A stretch of 64,000 nt of DNA, from contig OZ038383.1 of NCBI GenBank assembly GCA_964036045.1, forward strand, positions 116,274,431 through 116,338,430. Reading direction: 5' to 3'. Positions 11,340 to 21,846 of this stretch are shown here, piece by piece (position 1 is the first letter of the stretch; each line of letters begins with the position of its first letter). Under the pieces are notes generated by a model. The model did not search any database and was not told the origin of the DNA. It worked only from the letters and a program-made list of their open reading frames with translations. Source of the DNA: Eutreptiella sp. 'Long Island Sound 2002'. Taxonomy: Eukaryota > Euglenozoa > Euglenophyceae > Eutreptiales > Eutreptiaceae. Both the position numbers and the translations under genes were made by a program.

Positions 11340-11442
11340 CAACAAACCATTTGTATAGCGCCCCGTCTTGCCAATCCGCGCTGAAAGCACCTCGCAACAA
11401 ACGACATTTGTATAGCGCCTCGTTTTGCGAAATCGGGCGCTC
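11340..11442. repeat. Two direct copies of a ~45-bp unit
   Basis: CAACAAACxATTTGTATAGC followed by GCCxCGTxTTGC occurs at 11340 and 11396. On the minus strand the copies encode KTGRYTN and KTRRYTN, so this may be a small protein repeat in the decayed gene of 10-15 kb. Confidence 0.55.
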
Positions 11443-11934
11443 ACACTAGAATCATCACCCCTGCATTCTCGGGGGTCCCCAACAAAGGGAACATAATCAG
11501 AAGAAAAAGTCTACACTAGGGGGCACCATGATGCTCCACGCAACAAAGCGTAGATTCAAAGATTGTCCCGGTTTCCACAATAGCACCGGAAGGTTGGGGC
11601 CCAAAAGAGGACGGAAATGCTACAACCAACTAGCGGAGCTGCTGGTTCTGCCCCCCACCATCCCCCCCACCCCAACTATTTCTTTTCATGTGTGCCACCA
11701 TGCGCAGCAGCGTTTTGTCCCGGCCTTGCATGTGTGCCACCACAAGTGGTAGGGTTTTACGTGCGGCTGAAAATTGGTGAACATGGGTGGCAATTCCGTT
11801 ATGGAACAAACAACTAGTGAAAAAAAGCTAGAACTACAGTTAAAGTAGTCGCGCATATACAACAGTTTGCACTGTGTGCGCACTGCGTCATCACTGCGGG
11901 CACCTTGTGCAAGCATTGCGTCCACGGCCTTCTC

Positions 11935-12180
11935 TCATGTATGCCACCATTCGCGTTTCTTCATGTGTCAAAGCATCCGCAGTAGGCTTTGTTCCTATCT
12001 CTTCACGTTTCCCACCATCCATAGTAGGCTTTTATGGTATCTGTTCATGTGTGCCACCATCCGCAATCGGCTTTTTCCCTGTCTCTTCACGTGGGCCACC
12101 AATTGCATTAGGCTTCTCTCCTATCTCTTCATTAGTGCCATCATCGGCACTAGGCTTTTTTCCTATCTGTTCATGTAACT
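11935..12180 (-). pseudogene. 14-residue tandem protein repeat (42-bp units)
   Basis: On the minus strand the reading is HEQIGKKPSADDGT, NEEIGEKPNAIGGP, REETGKKPIADGGT, HEQIP*KPTMDGGK, REEIGTKPTADALT, HEETR: five full 14-residue units and part of a sixth. One unit has TAA where the others have Lys, Glu or Thr. The array is in frame with the basic protein upstream (12200-12634), separated from it by one TAA. A further pair of 42-bp units (GGTH phase) lies at 11693-11750. The repeat is hydrophilic and likely extended or a linker. Confidence 0.6.
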
Positions 12181-12199
12181 CGTTAGAGTTACATACTTG

Positions 12200-13709
12200 T
12201 TAAAGTTTAAGCTCGGCACCGCACTTTAGAAGATTGCCCTGGAGGGTCTTGAAGGCCGGTGTGCCCTCTAGAACCACCATTTTCACCCTCATGCGGCAAG
12301 CCTTTGGACAAGGACCCTTGCGTTGTAGCTTCTCTTGCTTGTCCTCCTTTTGCTTCTCCTCCTTCGCTTTGTCCACGTTCTTTCTTTCCTTTCCCTTCCT
12401 TTTTAGCCATATCCTTCTTCTGCCCCACTGTGTCCTTGCGTGGCGTGTTCTCTTATGCTTCGGCTTCCCCTGGTTCTCTTCCTTGGTTTCCCTAACGGCG
12501 ACCGCAAAGCAGTGCAAAGGCAGGTCGTCCGGTTTTCCGGTGGATGCCATACGTGCCGTCCGCGGAATCTTGTCATTCACGGCATTTAGCTTCAGCGGCA
12601 TCCGGTAGGGCCTTCCTCGCAGTACCCGGACCAAATACCCCTTTGCGAAGTCCGTTTTCTGCTACCCTAGCTTGAGCGCCTCCTGGACGTTTTTGGCGAA
12701 GGTGCTCCTAGTGTTTCCCGGCCGGACCCTTTCTCTTTCTAAATTCGTCCCGGACAGCTTTCTCTGCTTTGCGAAAGTTATCGATCGCTTCCTCCCGTTC
12801 TTCGAACGATTCTTCTCTGTGCTGCATTGCATCCTCCATCCAGAGATCCATCTTGTCCTTCCATCCGCTCCAGGGTTTTAGGGTCCGGGCAATCAGGCGC
12901 CAGATTTCCCACAGGGTTTTGCTTGTCTAGTCATCGTCTTCTCTTTCTTCTATCCATTCATCCATCTAGGTGAGGCAGTCTTTGAAAGGGCCTGGGTCAA
13001 GAAATTCGACAATGATGGGACTCGACTCGCATAGGTCCTTCCCTGGCCCCCAATACGCGCCGTTGTCCGTCCGCTTGTACCACGCCCATCCGAACTGATC
13101 TTCTGGTCGCTCGTTAATGTCATCATCGCCATCGCCATCATCCCCATCCCCAGCGCCCTCGCAATTGCCATTGCCATCGTTGCCATTGCGGTTACCATTG
13201 CCGTTGTTGTTGCCACCGTTGCCGTCGTCGTCTGCACCTTCAACGTGTTGTCAATCGTCTGCTTCTACAACTCCAGCTGCATGTTGCGTTACTTGTTGGG
13301 CTGGCTTCTGTTGTGGCGGTGGAGGTTTGCCGGTGGGTACTTGTTGCGCTTGTGGCTGCTACTGCTGCCCCCCTGCCTGTAGGGTTACTTGTTGGGCTTG
13401 CTGCAGCTGCTTTTGTACCACTGCTCCCGGCGCTTGTGGCTGCTGTTGTACGCCTTCTTGTTGTGCATGTAGCTTGTGCTGCTGCTCTACCCCTGCTTGC
13501 TGCGCCTTTGGTTGCTGATGTACACGTGCTTGTTGTGCTTGTGTGTGCTGCTGTTGACTGCATGCGTGTTGCGCTCGCGGCTGCTGCTGTCGGCCACCAC
13601 CCCCACTGGCACAACCTGATCGCGGCCATTGGGGCCCCATTGGGTGTCGAGCCGGGGCATACTGCCCGCTACAGGACATTTCAAGTGCCCGGTAAACCAC
13701 CACCAGCAT
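12200..13709 (-). pseudogene. Long broken gene: poly-Gln, acidic, coiled and basic segments
   Basis: From 13709 one reading phase holds for about 1 kb. It gives a Gln-rich stretch (QQQPRAQHACSQQQHTQAQQ and on), a Gly/Asn/Asp run, FGWAWYKRTDNGAYWGPGKD, and a charged helical segment (EESFEEREEAIDNFRKAEKA). The phase is broken by TAG at 13361, 12968, 12929 and 12710 and by TGA at 13253. After a frame change near 12740 the coding signal continues STFAKNVQEALKLG|QKTDFAKGYLVRVLRGRPYR into a Lys/Arg-rich tail open to 12200. The TAG in the Gln tract is flanked by CAG codons. I do not recognise the family. It lies between an N-terminal-like family-1 piece (14.0-14.8 kb) and a C-terminal-like piece (10.4 kb), so it may be an insertion in, or a longer form of, that gene. 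Confidence 0.5.
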
Positions 13710-13739
13710 GTCACGAACTACAACTCAACTTTGGGGTTA

Positions 13740-14040
13740 CCACATACAGCAACCTCAGCACCATCAGCAAGAAGATCGGGAGGCAGGACGTGCGGGGGGG
13801 GGGGGTGATCGATGGTTGCCCTTTTCGGCGCTGTCCGGTTGATGCCAAATTTCAGCGATGGTTTGTCGCTGCTTTCTGCTCGGGGGACACTTGGATGCGC
13901 CAGGGCGTAGGGCGCCTAGCGCAAGTCCGGGGCGACTAAAAACATGCTCATGCCGCGTAGGTTGAACATCAATGCGGAAGTAATGGGTGGGTAGCAGTAC
14001 CACATTCCGTGAGGAATCACCTTGTGGAGCCTCATCCCAA
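13740..14040 (-). pseudogene. Coding-like link segment with TAG
   Basis: One minus-strand phase reads MRLHKVIPHGMWYCYPPITS, then FNLRGMSMFLVAPDLR|APYALAHPSVP and on to a Pro run, with a TAG after DLR. Another phase (13764-14171) is also open, so the true frame is uncertain. It sits between the poly-Gln gene and the family-1 N-terminal piece. Confidence 0.3.
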
Positions 14041-14752
14041 ACCTCCCATTCCCCACCCTCCTGGTGCAATCCCCCATGGTCGCCCACAATGCCCCACAAC
14101 GTGGCAGCCAGTGATGCGGGCCCGCCAGGAGTCAAGCACCCTACCCACAACCTCATCTGCCGCGGGATCATTTACAATCACGCACACTACAACAAACTTA
14201 ATCATTACAAATGAAAGAGGTGGGAAAACAATGTTGCAGAGGGTGACCTTTTTGCTGCGGTGCTTCAGGTCAGTAGCAGTAAACCACCCGTGCACTGCTG
14301 CCCAATCCCACTTCATGTCCCCGACCACCTACTCAAGGTGGCTTGACATGGGCTAAGCATGGGCTATGATACATCCGGTGGCGCTTTTGCTCCATAGAGA
14401 CGTTGAATACGCGCTCAAGGTCCTATTGGCTAGGGGGGGCATGAATTTCGGTGTGCCGGTACCGAGTCCCCAACCACAGTTCGTGTTGGGAGGGATTGGC
14501 GTTGCCGCCCGATTCGCAGGCGGTCCTATCTTTTATATCCAGGAGGTGGCAAATTGCTATGGCCACCGTGGTGTGTCCTTCCATGCGCTTAACATGGGGG
14601 GGGCAGAATCCTATCCACGAAGACTCGATCATCTTAGGCTCCAAGTAGCACATGGGACGGTGACTGAAACATACAGCCGCTAGCGCATGATGGACTGTAG
14701 TGAGGAGGTGGCTGGCAGAGGAGGTCTCCTTGAATGGTGCATCACCATCCAC
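14032..14752 (-). pseudogene. Family-1 N-terminal domain, broken copy
   Basis: Two pieces align in order with the intact 252-residue protein at 56888-57646. VHHALAAVCFSHRPMCYLEP matches LQHALAALCLRHKPSETIEP. VVGDMKWDWAAVHGWF, then HRSKKVTLCNIVFPPLSFV, matches IGELKWTQSDVVTWF, then KRSKKVVSCNVQFPPLSFI. Between them lie a TAG (14423-14425), a frame change and a second TAG (14329-14331) just before VVGDMKW. The homology makes this a real but damaged gene copy. Confidence 0.7.
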
Positions 14753-15021
14753 AAAGCGTAGGTTAAAGATTTCCCTAACCTCAATCCTTTAATCTGTGCC
14801 ATCTCCTTATCGATTGCACGGAACTTGTCATCGGTCTTCTGCATGTACGCGGTGGGCACATCCGCCATTTCGGTATGTCTTGTTGGCTTCGCTTGTGGTG
14901 TGGTTGGGTGTGTCCGCATTTGCTTTTGTGGTGTGCCTGCTCCTGCGTCGGCGTCACCGAATGTCAGCTCAAGTGTGCGGAATTCTATGGGTGCATCAAG
15001 TGCGGTGACTCCTTGTCGCAC
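14680..15021 (-). CDS. Hypothetical frame upstream of the family-1 copy
   Basis: 113 codons, including LTFGDADAGAGTPQKQMRTH and DKFRAIDKEMAQIKGLRLGK. It overlaps the start of the family-1 piece in another phase and could be its 5' exon. No family recognised. Confidence 0.3.
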   Translation of the reverse strand: MRQGVTALDAPIEFRTLELTFGDADAGAGTPQKQMRTHPTTPQAKPTRHTEMADVPTAYMQKTDDKFRAIDKEMAQIKGLRLGKSLTYALWMVMHHSRRPPLPATSSLQSIMR

Positions 15022-15734
15022 CCATCTCTCCCGTCGTACGGGTTTGCGAGGCTCATCCTAGCGCAAAGAATGCCGTGTCCACAAAGCCCTAACGTCCCCA
15101 AATCCCCTCCGGGAAGGCCACCCTTGCTGTCAGGCCAGACCACATTGCCAAGGCTGGTTGCACACCGACGATCCTCGTTACTGCCCCTTTGCACCCAGCC
15201 GTCCCCCACCACCCCTGCTGTTGCCAGCGCACCCAAAACTACCACCAGCAAACCCACATGTCCAGCCACCGGTCACGTGGCGCCTTTGTCTGGGCCTAGA
15301 CACACGCACCTCGACGCAGATGGCCTGTGGTTACCCACCCAAACCCCATCCCAACCCCACCCCCGCACCTCGGCCACGATATCACTCGTATTGTATTGGT
15401 CACCTCCACCCTACGGCCATACCCCATGGCAGTTGCCCCGTCCGTACCCATATCCCTCGCCCATAGGTCTACTCTTGTCCCCCCCGTCTTGGGCCAATTG
15501 CTCTATGCGTATTCACTTTTGGCGGCATTTCTTCACCTCAGAGGTACCCCTCCACCTTTTCACAACCCCACTTCATGGCCCTGATCCCTTGCTAGTGGTA
15601 GCCTGAGAGTGTTGACTGGAGGGTATGATACATCTGACGCCTCGTCCCACAGGTTTCTTGCTATGCAGCCCCACATTATGGATCCATCACCAGCATATCT
15701 AGACAGAAAAAAGCAAACGAACTCGGAGACGGTA

Positions 15735-16038
15735 TGGGCCCCATCCAATCTCTGCTAAAAGTGGAGCACCGAGGGCACCAGCACCACAACTACGACCGCG
15801 CCCGGCAGACGCCAAAAATGTGGACATGCCGAAGGGCAGCACGGCATACGTCGTGTACAAGGCGACGGGGATGGATGCATGGAGGGTATCCAAAATCACG
15901 ATCACGTACCTTTCCGATGAAGCATCCACGGCGATGCCATGGACAGATGCGGGCCTGCCCATGCCTGAAATCGCCATCACAGGCGAACACAAGACGCTGA
16001 TAAAGGAGCCCACAGCCAGGGACGTGGCATTAAGATGA
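15735..16038 (+). CDS. Hypothetical ~100-codon plus-strand frame
   Basis: The frame gives PADAKNVDMPKGSTAYVVYK, then KITITYLSDEASTAMPW, and ends ARDVALR with TGA. Ile/Thr/Val alternation suggests beta structure. The minus strand is also open over 15699-16058, so I cannot decide which strand is coding. A minus-strand patch at 15560-15690 (CIARNLWDEASDVSYPPVNT) is also protein-like. Confidence 0.3.
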
Positions 16039-16363
16039 TGCCAAGCAGTTTGCCCCATTGCGTATGCAGTTGTGCATACCGCAAGCTATACATACCACAC
16101 AATACAAACCACACACTGCATGCGACACATAGCAGACAACACATCGCAAATACCCTCAAAGTGCTGACATGTCACCTCTCTAGGCTTCGGTCGGGGAAGT
16201 GTGGCGTAGACACGCGCTGTCCACCTTGCAACAAAGCCGGTTGGCCCCGCCTCTGCAATGCAAATTGGTACCGCATCCACCCGAGGTTGAAAAAGCCATC
16301 CAGCGTTGCTAGTGGCTGCGCCCGCCACTGCTTAGTCCTTGGGGTGTTGGGGTCCGTTGCCCT

Positions 16364-16380
16364 GGGGGGGGGGGGGGGGG
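16364..16380. repeat. Poly-G run (17)
   Basis: Uninterrupted G17. It is among the longest of the many G or C runs in this window. Confidence 0.95.
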
Positions 16381-16650
16381 TTCCTCTTGGAATGAGAGGA
16401 TCTTTGGCGGGGGGCTCAGGTAGGGTGGTGATGGGGGTTTTTACTGGAGGATGGAGCGTAGGATGGTGCGAGGGGAGATGCTCGTGTGTGCGGAGAGGTG
16501 AGCATTGGCGGTTGAAGCGAAGCTAGTTGTGCAAGTCTCTTGGCGGGGTCAGGGCCCCACGGTGACTGGTCGCCTTGATCACCATACATTAGCAACTCGT
16601 GGTGGGCATGAAGTATCACGATGGGACAAAGAGGAAAAGATGGTGGGTAT

Positions 16651-16662
16651 GTATGTGCGTGC

Positions 16663-16695
<33 letters not shown>

Positions 16696-16702
16696 TGTGT
16701 GT
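16651..16702. repeat. (GC)n(GT)n microsatellite
   Basis: Alternating purine-pyrimidine tract: GTGCGTGCGTGC, then GCGCGCGC, then GTGTGTGT. Candidate Z-DNA. Confidence 0.95.
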
Positions 16703-17059
16703 TTCTCGCTTGCGCGTAGGTTACTGCTTGCATTTTGCCCCAAAGCAGATCAAGGGGCTATTTCTAGCTTCATTGGCTATCGCCCCCCTTCGCAACGTGG
16801 TGTGTGGAGTTGTGACGCTTGGGGGTGTGGTTTCTCGCGGTGTGTTTTTTTGGGAGGAGAAAGTGCACCCAAAATTTTCTGGGCTCCTAGGAACCACAGA
16901 AAAAGGTTTCCACCCATGTTGGGCCTGGCTACGTGGCACCCAAAGAAACCCGACAAGGACAAATCGAGAGCAAACACCATCAGTGCACTGCATGGTACGA
17001 CTTCGTTCTGTGCCAGCCGCCATGCCACATGTGGTGGCGGATGGGGGGGGGGGGGGTAG

Positions 17060-17330
17060 ATGGGAGGCGTTTTGACCACAGCTCTGCACCGCCACGCCAC
17101 ATCGCCCATCACCACAACCACGCATACCACAGCCCTAGAAACCCCCCACCACCACCACCATAGCCCTAAACACCACAGCGGGCAACACCACCCCCCTGCA
17201 TACCATAGCCCTGGCAACCGGCACCCCACACACCACCGCGCCTAACATCACACCCCCACATACTACAGCCCTGGAACCCCGCCACATCACACCACCGCCC
17301 CACACACCACACAGGCACATACCCCCTACT
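17060..17330. repeat. CA-rich degenerate tandem tract
   Basis: Variants of CATACYACAGCCCTRGMAACC recur near 17122, 17157, 17196 and 17258. The tract is roughly inverted relative to the GT-rich tract at 18244-18410. Confidence 0.6.
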
Positions 17331-17577
17331 GAGGGGGGAGACACCATGGAAGAAGGCAAAAAAGGCAATACTTGTGACCAATTGAAAACATGTCCCGTCA
17401 TGGTCCCCCCGAAAGAGGCGCTGAGCATAAACATTTATAGACAGGAGGAGTGGAGAGGCAAAGCAGTTGTGTGCACGGCGGATGGCTTGCTTATTGCTTA
17501 CCTAGTGGTTGATGGGCCCTGCATGCGGTGTCATGAGAGACGAACGAGTGGTTAGGGGAGCCTCCTACAACTGACAG

Positions 17578-17922
17578 ATGGCCCACCCACGACCGCCCCG
17601 GTGCCCTGCCACTCTGGCACCACCGCTAGTCCAGGATCCGGGTATTCCTATTGGAGCTCTAGGGCGGAGGGGGGGGGGATGGCACCATCCGGCCACGCCT
17701 CCGGCATCCTGTGCTAGAAAGAGAAAAGACTTTTGTCCCAAACCTCATCCCCAACCACAATTCATAACGAGAAACGGCAACAACGGCAGCAACAAAGACA
17801 ATAGCGAAGCACTAAACAAAAATATATCATTTCGTTTTGAGAAAAAGCGACCGGCGGCCATGCCCCAGACAGGCCACCTGAATGCGTCCGTTGCTCATCC
17901 CCATTGGCATCCTAGTGGTTAG
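17578..17922 (+). CDS. Hypothetical 114-codon frame
   Basis: Pro/His-rich start, then TRNGNNGSNKDNSEALNKNI and SFRFEKKRPAAMPQ. The Asn-rich middle is simple-sequence. No family and weak support. Confidence 0.2.
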   Translation: MAHPRPPRCPATLAPPLVQDPGIPIGALGRRGGGWHHPATPPASCARKRKDFCPKPHPQPQFITRNGNNGSNKDNSEALNKNISFRFEKKRPAAMPQTGHLNASVAHPHWHPSG

Positions 17923-18243
17923 TCGTGCTACCGGGACTCCACAGATTCCTTTTCAAAAGGGGGACGGGGGTGGGGTCGTGACGTTCCAAAAGGAGGGAAA
18001 TCGGAATAAAACAGTTTTGCTTTGTCATGTGCGCCGCCAAGTTTGGGGGTTCAGGGGACTGGGGCGGGTTTGTTTCATTGTCCACATAGGGAAACATATT
18101 TGCATCTATTAGTATGTCTGGTCAACTAGTCATAAAGAGCAAAATGAAAATTGACACCGGGTCCACCAAGCAGCCTTTTCCGGGCTCCATGTGTGTGCGT
18201 GATTGGCCGAGGAGTCGGACCCGACGTCGAGGGCAATTTTTTT

Positions 18244-18410
18244 TTGGGGGGGGGGCTGTGGTGTGTGGAGGTGTCCAGTTTTCAGAGTAGTGGTGTGTGC
18301 GACTGCGGTGTGTGGGCTGTGGTGTGTGTGGAGGTGGTTTCTGGGGCCGTAGTGTGTGGGGGTGTGATGTTTGGGATTGTGGTGTCTGCGGGTGTGGTCT
18401 GTAGGGTTCC
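18244..18410. repeat. GT-rich tract
   Basis: GTGGTGTGTGGAGGTG-type sequence, the approximate reverse complement of the 17060-17330 tract. Confidence 0.6.
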
Positions 18411-18589
18411 CTAAAAAAAGACCTGTACCAAGAATGGGGAGTACCCTCCCAAAGCCTAACCGCAAGGACAAAGGGCAGCGGGGGGCGGGGGGGGGGGGGC
18501 AAGCAAAGTGCCCATGGCGCTCAAAGATGATCCCGACAACATGGTTTGAAAGTATTTCTTGTGTTGTGGTGCATTTGTAGGATTCTCAG

Positions 18590-18925
18590 GGAGGGTTGAT
18601 ATTTGAAAAAAATAGTTAATTTTTGCAAGGTTAATATTAATGCTAGTGACTTTTTAATTACTAGGATTTGAAAAATTAATGTTAACATTTAAATTAAAAA
18701 TTAATGCTGAGGACCATCCCAATTTTGTTTGCAAAGAGACCGGTGAGCCCCTCGCCCCAACCCCTGGATGAAAGTGGCCGCCGATGGCGTAAGCCACCCC
18801 ATGGCGGTGAATTTTTTGCCATGCAAACCCCTAACCCCCCAAAAAATCAGGGTCAACTTTAAGTTAACGTATTAATTTTTGGCCAAAATTTTCAAATATT
18901 GATTTTAACATAGTTCTCTAGGGAA
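18590..18925. repeat. Two AT-rich islands (TTAATATTAATG / TTAACGTATTAAT)
   Basis: 18590-18710 holds GGTTAATATTAATGCTAG and AAATTAATGTTAACATTTAA. 18850-18915 holds CAACTTTAAGTTAACGTATT. Both use the vocabulary of the AT-rich introns at 45-48 kb. Flanking exons are not recognised. Confidence 0.4.
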
Positions 18926-18979
18926 GACCCCATGGTTGCATTTGCAACCACCACAACGACTTCCCATCCAGCAAGTTAT

Positions 18980-19950
18980 TTAGCGGGCTTGATGATACAC
19001 ATAAAGGACAGGTAGTTCTCGCCAAAATGAGGAAGATGCGAGGCAACAATACAACGGTTCCTGCCATAGTATTTTTTGTATCACCCTTACGGCAAAGGGC
19101 TTAGGACACAAGGCTTGCACCAAAGATATTGTGCAGTCTTGCGCTGCACTGTGCCGTAGGTGGCCGTCTACACATGCCATGGAAAGCCGCCTGCGGGAGC
19201 TTCGACCAAAAAGTAGGGAGGAGGTGGTTCCACTGTCCGCCACAGAAAGCGCTTCCGTGATTGCACGCTACCACTTTGAGTTTGAATCCCCCAAAAAAAG
19301 TGCCAATTGCCCCACGTCCACATTACCAAGCGCCACATCTCCTAACCTCCTCTCTAGGCCCTTGTACTGGATCCCGAGGTGCATTTGGTAGCAACATCAC
19401 GACAAAACCACAAATTTAGGTAAGCACATGCCAAAAGATGTACAAACATCTCCACCATTGAATTATGGTATTTGTACGTCAGTGTTTTGCACCGCTTTGC
19501 AATTCAAAAAAATATCGCCCGTTCAAAGCAAAATTGGCCCAAATTTTGTCCTCCCAAACCATTTGTTGAAAAAGGTAGTATTTGAATGTCGCTTTTTGAA
19601 ACATAGCTACATCGCCACTTGGGTAAAATGGCAATACATGGTACCAGGCATCTAAACTATGCAATACACCCTATGCACCTTCCACTATACACCACACAAA
19701 ATGCAAATATCCCATTAGGAGGCTACATAATGCAATTTCAAGTCATTGTGGTGCTAGTGTGTGGAAATCCAAACCACATTGGAAGATTGAGGCAACGAAA
19801 GGCACACGCTTGTCTAGAAGAAATGGTAGTCTCACACACCAACCTACAAGCACTCATTTGTGGATGGGGCACAATGTATGCGCAGGCTTTCCTTTGAACG
19901 TTTGCTGCATATGGCGGGCGTTTTGGGACATGTGATGTCCCTTGGTACAC
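18980..19950 (-). other. Minus-strand coding-like patches
   Basis: Three short open stretches look like protein: 18980-19243 (QDCTISLVQALCPKPFAVRV), 19479-19664 (SGDVAMFQKATFKYYLFQQM) and 19738-19950 (KRPPYAANVQRKACAYIVPH). They lie on the same strand and could be exons of one gene or relics. No family recognised. Confidence 0.3.
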
Positions 19951-19985
19951 GCTAGAACCACCAAATTTTGTTCTAGGCTAGATTT
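19939..19985 (+). mobile_element. Terminal repeat of the 38-43 kb transposon family
   Basis: CCCTTGGTACACGCTAGAA, then CCACCAAATTTTGTTCTAGG, matches the left end at 38331. Downstream come GTTCTAGCGACCGC (about 20177), the dispersed motif at 20261 and a family-2 gene fragment (21847-22620), in the order seen in the complete element. No matching right end was found. Confidence 0.75.
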
Positions 19986-20260
19986 GTTGGAATAGCTAGA
20001 ATGAAAAAGAGGAGCATCAGCCCGACCCAGGGCGGGTTGTGGTCAGGCGTACCATTCGTGAAACATGGACTCCGGGAACCATACTAGGGATCTTTGGTCC
20101 GGCTTTTGAGTCTTTGGGTCATTTCACCCGAAATCCAAGCCTACGAACCTTTCTTCCTGTTTCGTTCTACTATTGTTCTAGCGACCGCTGGGGCCACAAG
20201 ACAGCACTCCAAGAACACTTTTCCGTCGGTGGCTGGAACAAAATTACCCAAGTCTGAAAA

Positions 20261-20345
20261 GTGCTCCGCCACTCTTCAAAGAGAACTTGCCCCAGCTACC
20301 ATGGCGAGCCATGGCCAACCACAGGTTCTCGATGTTGGAACGGAT
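20261..20345 (+). repeat. Dispersed GTGCTCCG motif, copy 2
   Basis: GTGCTCCGCCACTCTTCAAA, then GAGAACTTGCCCCAGCTACC, aligns with the copies at 10147 and 38621. The closing CGGAGCAC arm is absent here. Confidence 0.65.
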
Positions 20346-20964
20346 TCATGGACCCCCCCCTCCCGACACACACACACACACTCTTCGGCGACAAACAAAG
20401 CACAGAGAAGACTTGTCTGGATGTACTAGATCTCGTCGGGTGCAAAGCAGAAAAAAAACAGTAGCATGTCATGCCTGCACTAGGCGCCTTTATGTGTGAG
20501 GAGAAACAGGGCCAGCAACTCAGCAGCAGCCTTGGGCAAGCCCGCGGTCACGCCTGCATAGCAGACAGAGCGCAAGGCTCTGCAAATTTACCTCAGGGTG
20601 GGTCCGTCCCTGTCCCTGTCCACTGCACTCCCTCAACAGGAACCCGGACAATAGACCAACAGCGTTCGCTTTTGGTTAGACTACCTTGTCGCATTCGCTA
20701 CCAGGTCCCCACGCCTCTGAATACCATGGACAGCCTTGGAACAGAGCATATGGAAAGCAGGAAGTCCCGTGACCGGGACTCCACACACGCGCGCATACCG
20801 GGTGGCTGCAGGCATAGTGAGTCCCGAGGTCGCGTTGTACTGTGTGGTGCTCAGTGGTGTGTGACGTACCCTCGTACCTGTCCTGCCCCGTCAACGGCCA
20901 CCAAGGCCAGAGGGACATTCTCGGTACTCGAATGTACTGCACTTGTCTGAACCCTATATCGGGC

Positions 20965-21050
20965 TGTGGTGGGTGCCGTCCCAGTGGTTGACTCACCGGG
21001 CTCGTGCCGTGAAGGCGCCGGTTCGATTCCGACTGCGCGCATGGCCCTGC
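20965..21050 (+). repeat. tRNA-like relic (possible SINE head)
   Basis: CAGTGGTTGACTCACCGGGC resembles a D-arm with a pol III A box. GCCGGTTCGATTCCGAC holds a B box (GGTTCGATTCC) with a 4/5-bp T stem. The anticodon arm pairs only with a bulge, and no acceptor stem closes. I read it as a decayed tRNA-derived sequence, not a working tRNA gene. Confidence 0.35.
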
Positions 21051-21279
21051 TGCGAGAGAAGAGAAGAGAAGACAAGCAGGTGGCCGGCTGCAGTGAATGC
21101 GCCCCTGCCGCGGCCTTCAAGGCCCGCAAGCCGCGCGCGCTGCCGGAGGGGGCGGTGGTGTGTTTTTTCTTATTGGAGGGGGCAGGGGTGTTCCCGAAAA
21201 AGCAGCGAGGCGCACCTACCGCGACCGGCAGTGCCGGTATCGTAGTGGGCTGCTGTAGGGGGCGGTGGTGTGTTTATGA

Positions 21280-21300
21280 CGACAGGAGGGATCGAACCTC
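21280..21300 (-). promoter_or_regulatory. B-box-like stem on the minus strand
   Basis: The minus strand reads GGAGGTTCGATCCCTCC, a perfect five-pair T arm with a B-box loop. The rest of a tRNA cannot be folded around it. The sequence just before it on the plus strand (GGGGGCGGTGGTGTGTTT) also occurs at 21146, so this may be part of a SINE-like unit. Confidence 0.3.
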
Positions 21301-21665
21301 CACTATTGTGGTACGAGTCCGTACCCATACAGCATGTCAGTAGCACAAACATGCATATACGGTTAGATACCACACTCGATCATGTATCCGCACTCAAAAG
21401 GCTAATGCAAGCTATGTCAGAGCACCAGCACCCTGTCACCCCCTGCAGCGCCAGCTGTCCTGGTGCATACCAGCTGCTGTACTGCCCCCCCTCCCAATAT
21501 GCATGAACGCGAAGCCATTTGCTTATGTGTTGTGCGACTGTGTGCCGGGCAGCCGGAAGTATATACGACACTCAGTAAACAACTTTCACCGTGGCTTGAA
21601 CGTCATGTGGAGCCGTGGCATACGCCCTATACACGCCTTTATGCATCGCTCTCATTGCCTCTGCC

Positions 21666-21668
<3 letters not shown>

Positions 21669-21717
<49 letters not shown>
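21669..21717. repeat. (CA)n microsatellite
   Basis: About 24 CA units. Poly-His/Thr frames across it are artefacts. Confidence 0.95.
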
Positions 21718-21718
<1 letters not shown>

Positions 21719-21846
21719 ACAATGCCCTTTAGGACCCCCCCCAATAGCCCAATTGGCGCGGTTGCCCCCTATTGTGAAGGTCAATTACAAGGTCACTTGG
21801 AGGCCAGCGCAGGGGCACTTGATGTGGAGTTGCCCGAAAGGGCCGG

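Noticed and set aside
20965-21050. Functional tRNA gene
   Set aside because: A- and B-box-like sequence is present, but the acceptor stem cannot pair and the anticodon stem needs a bulge.
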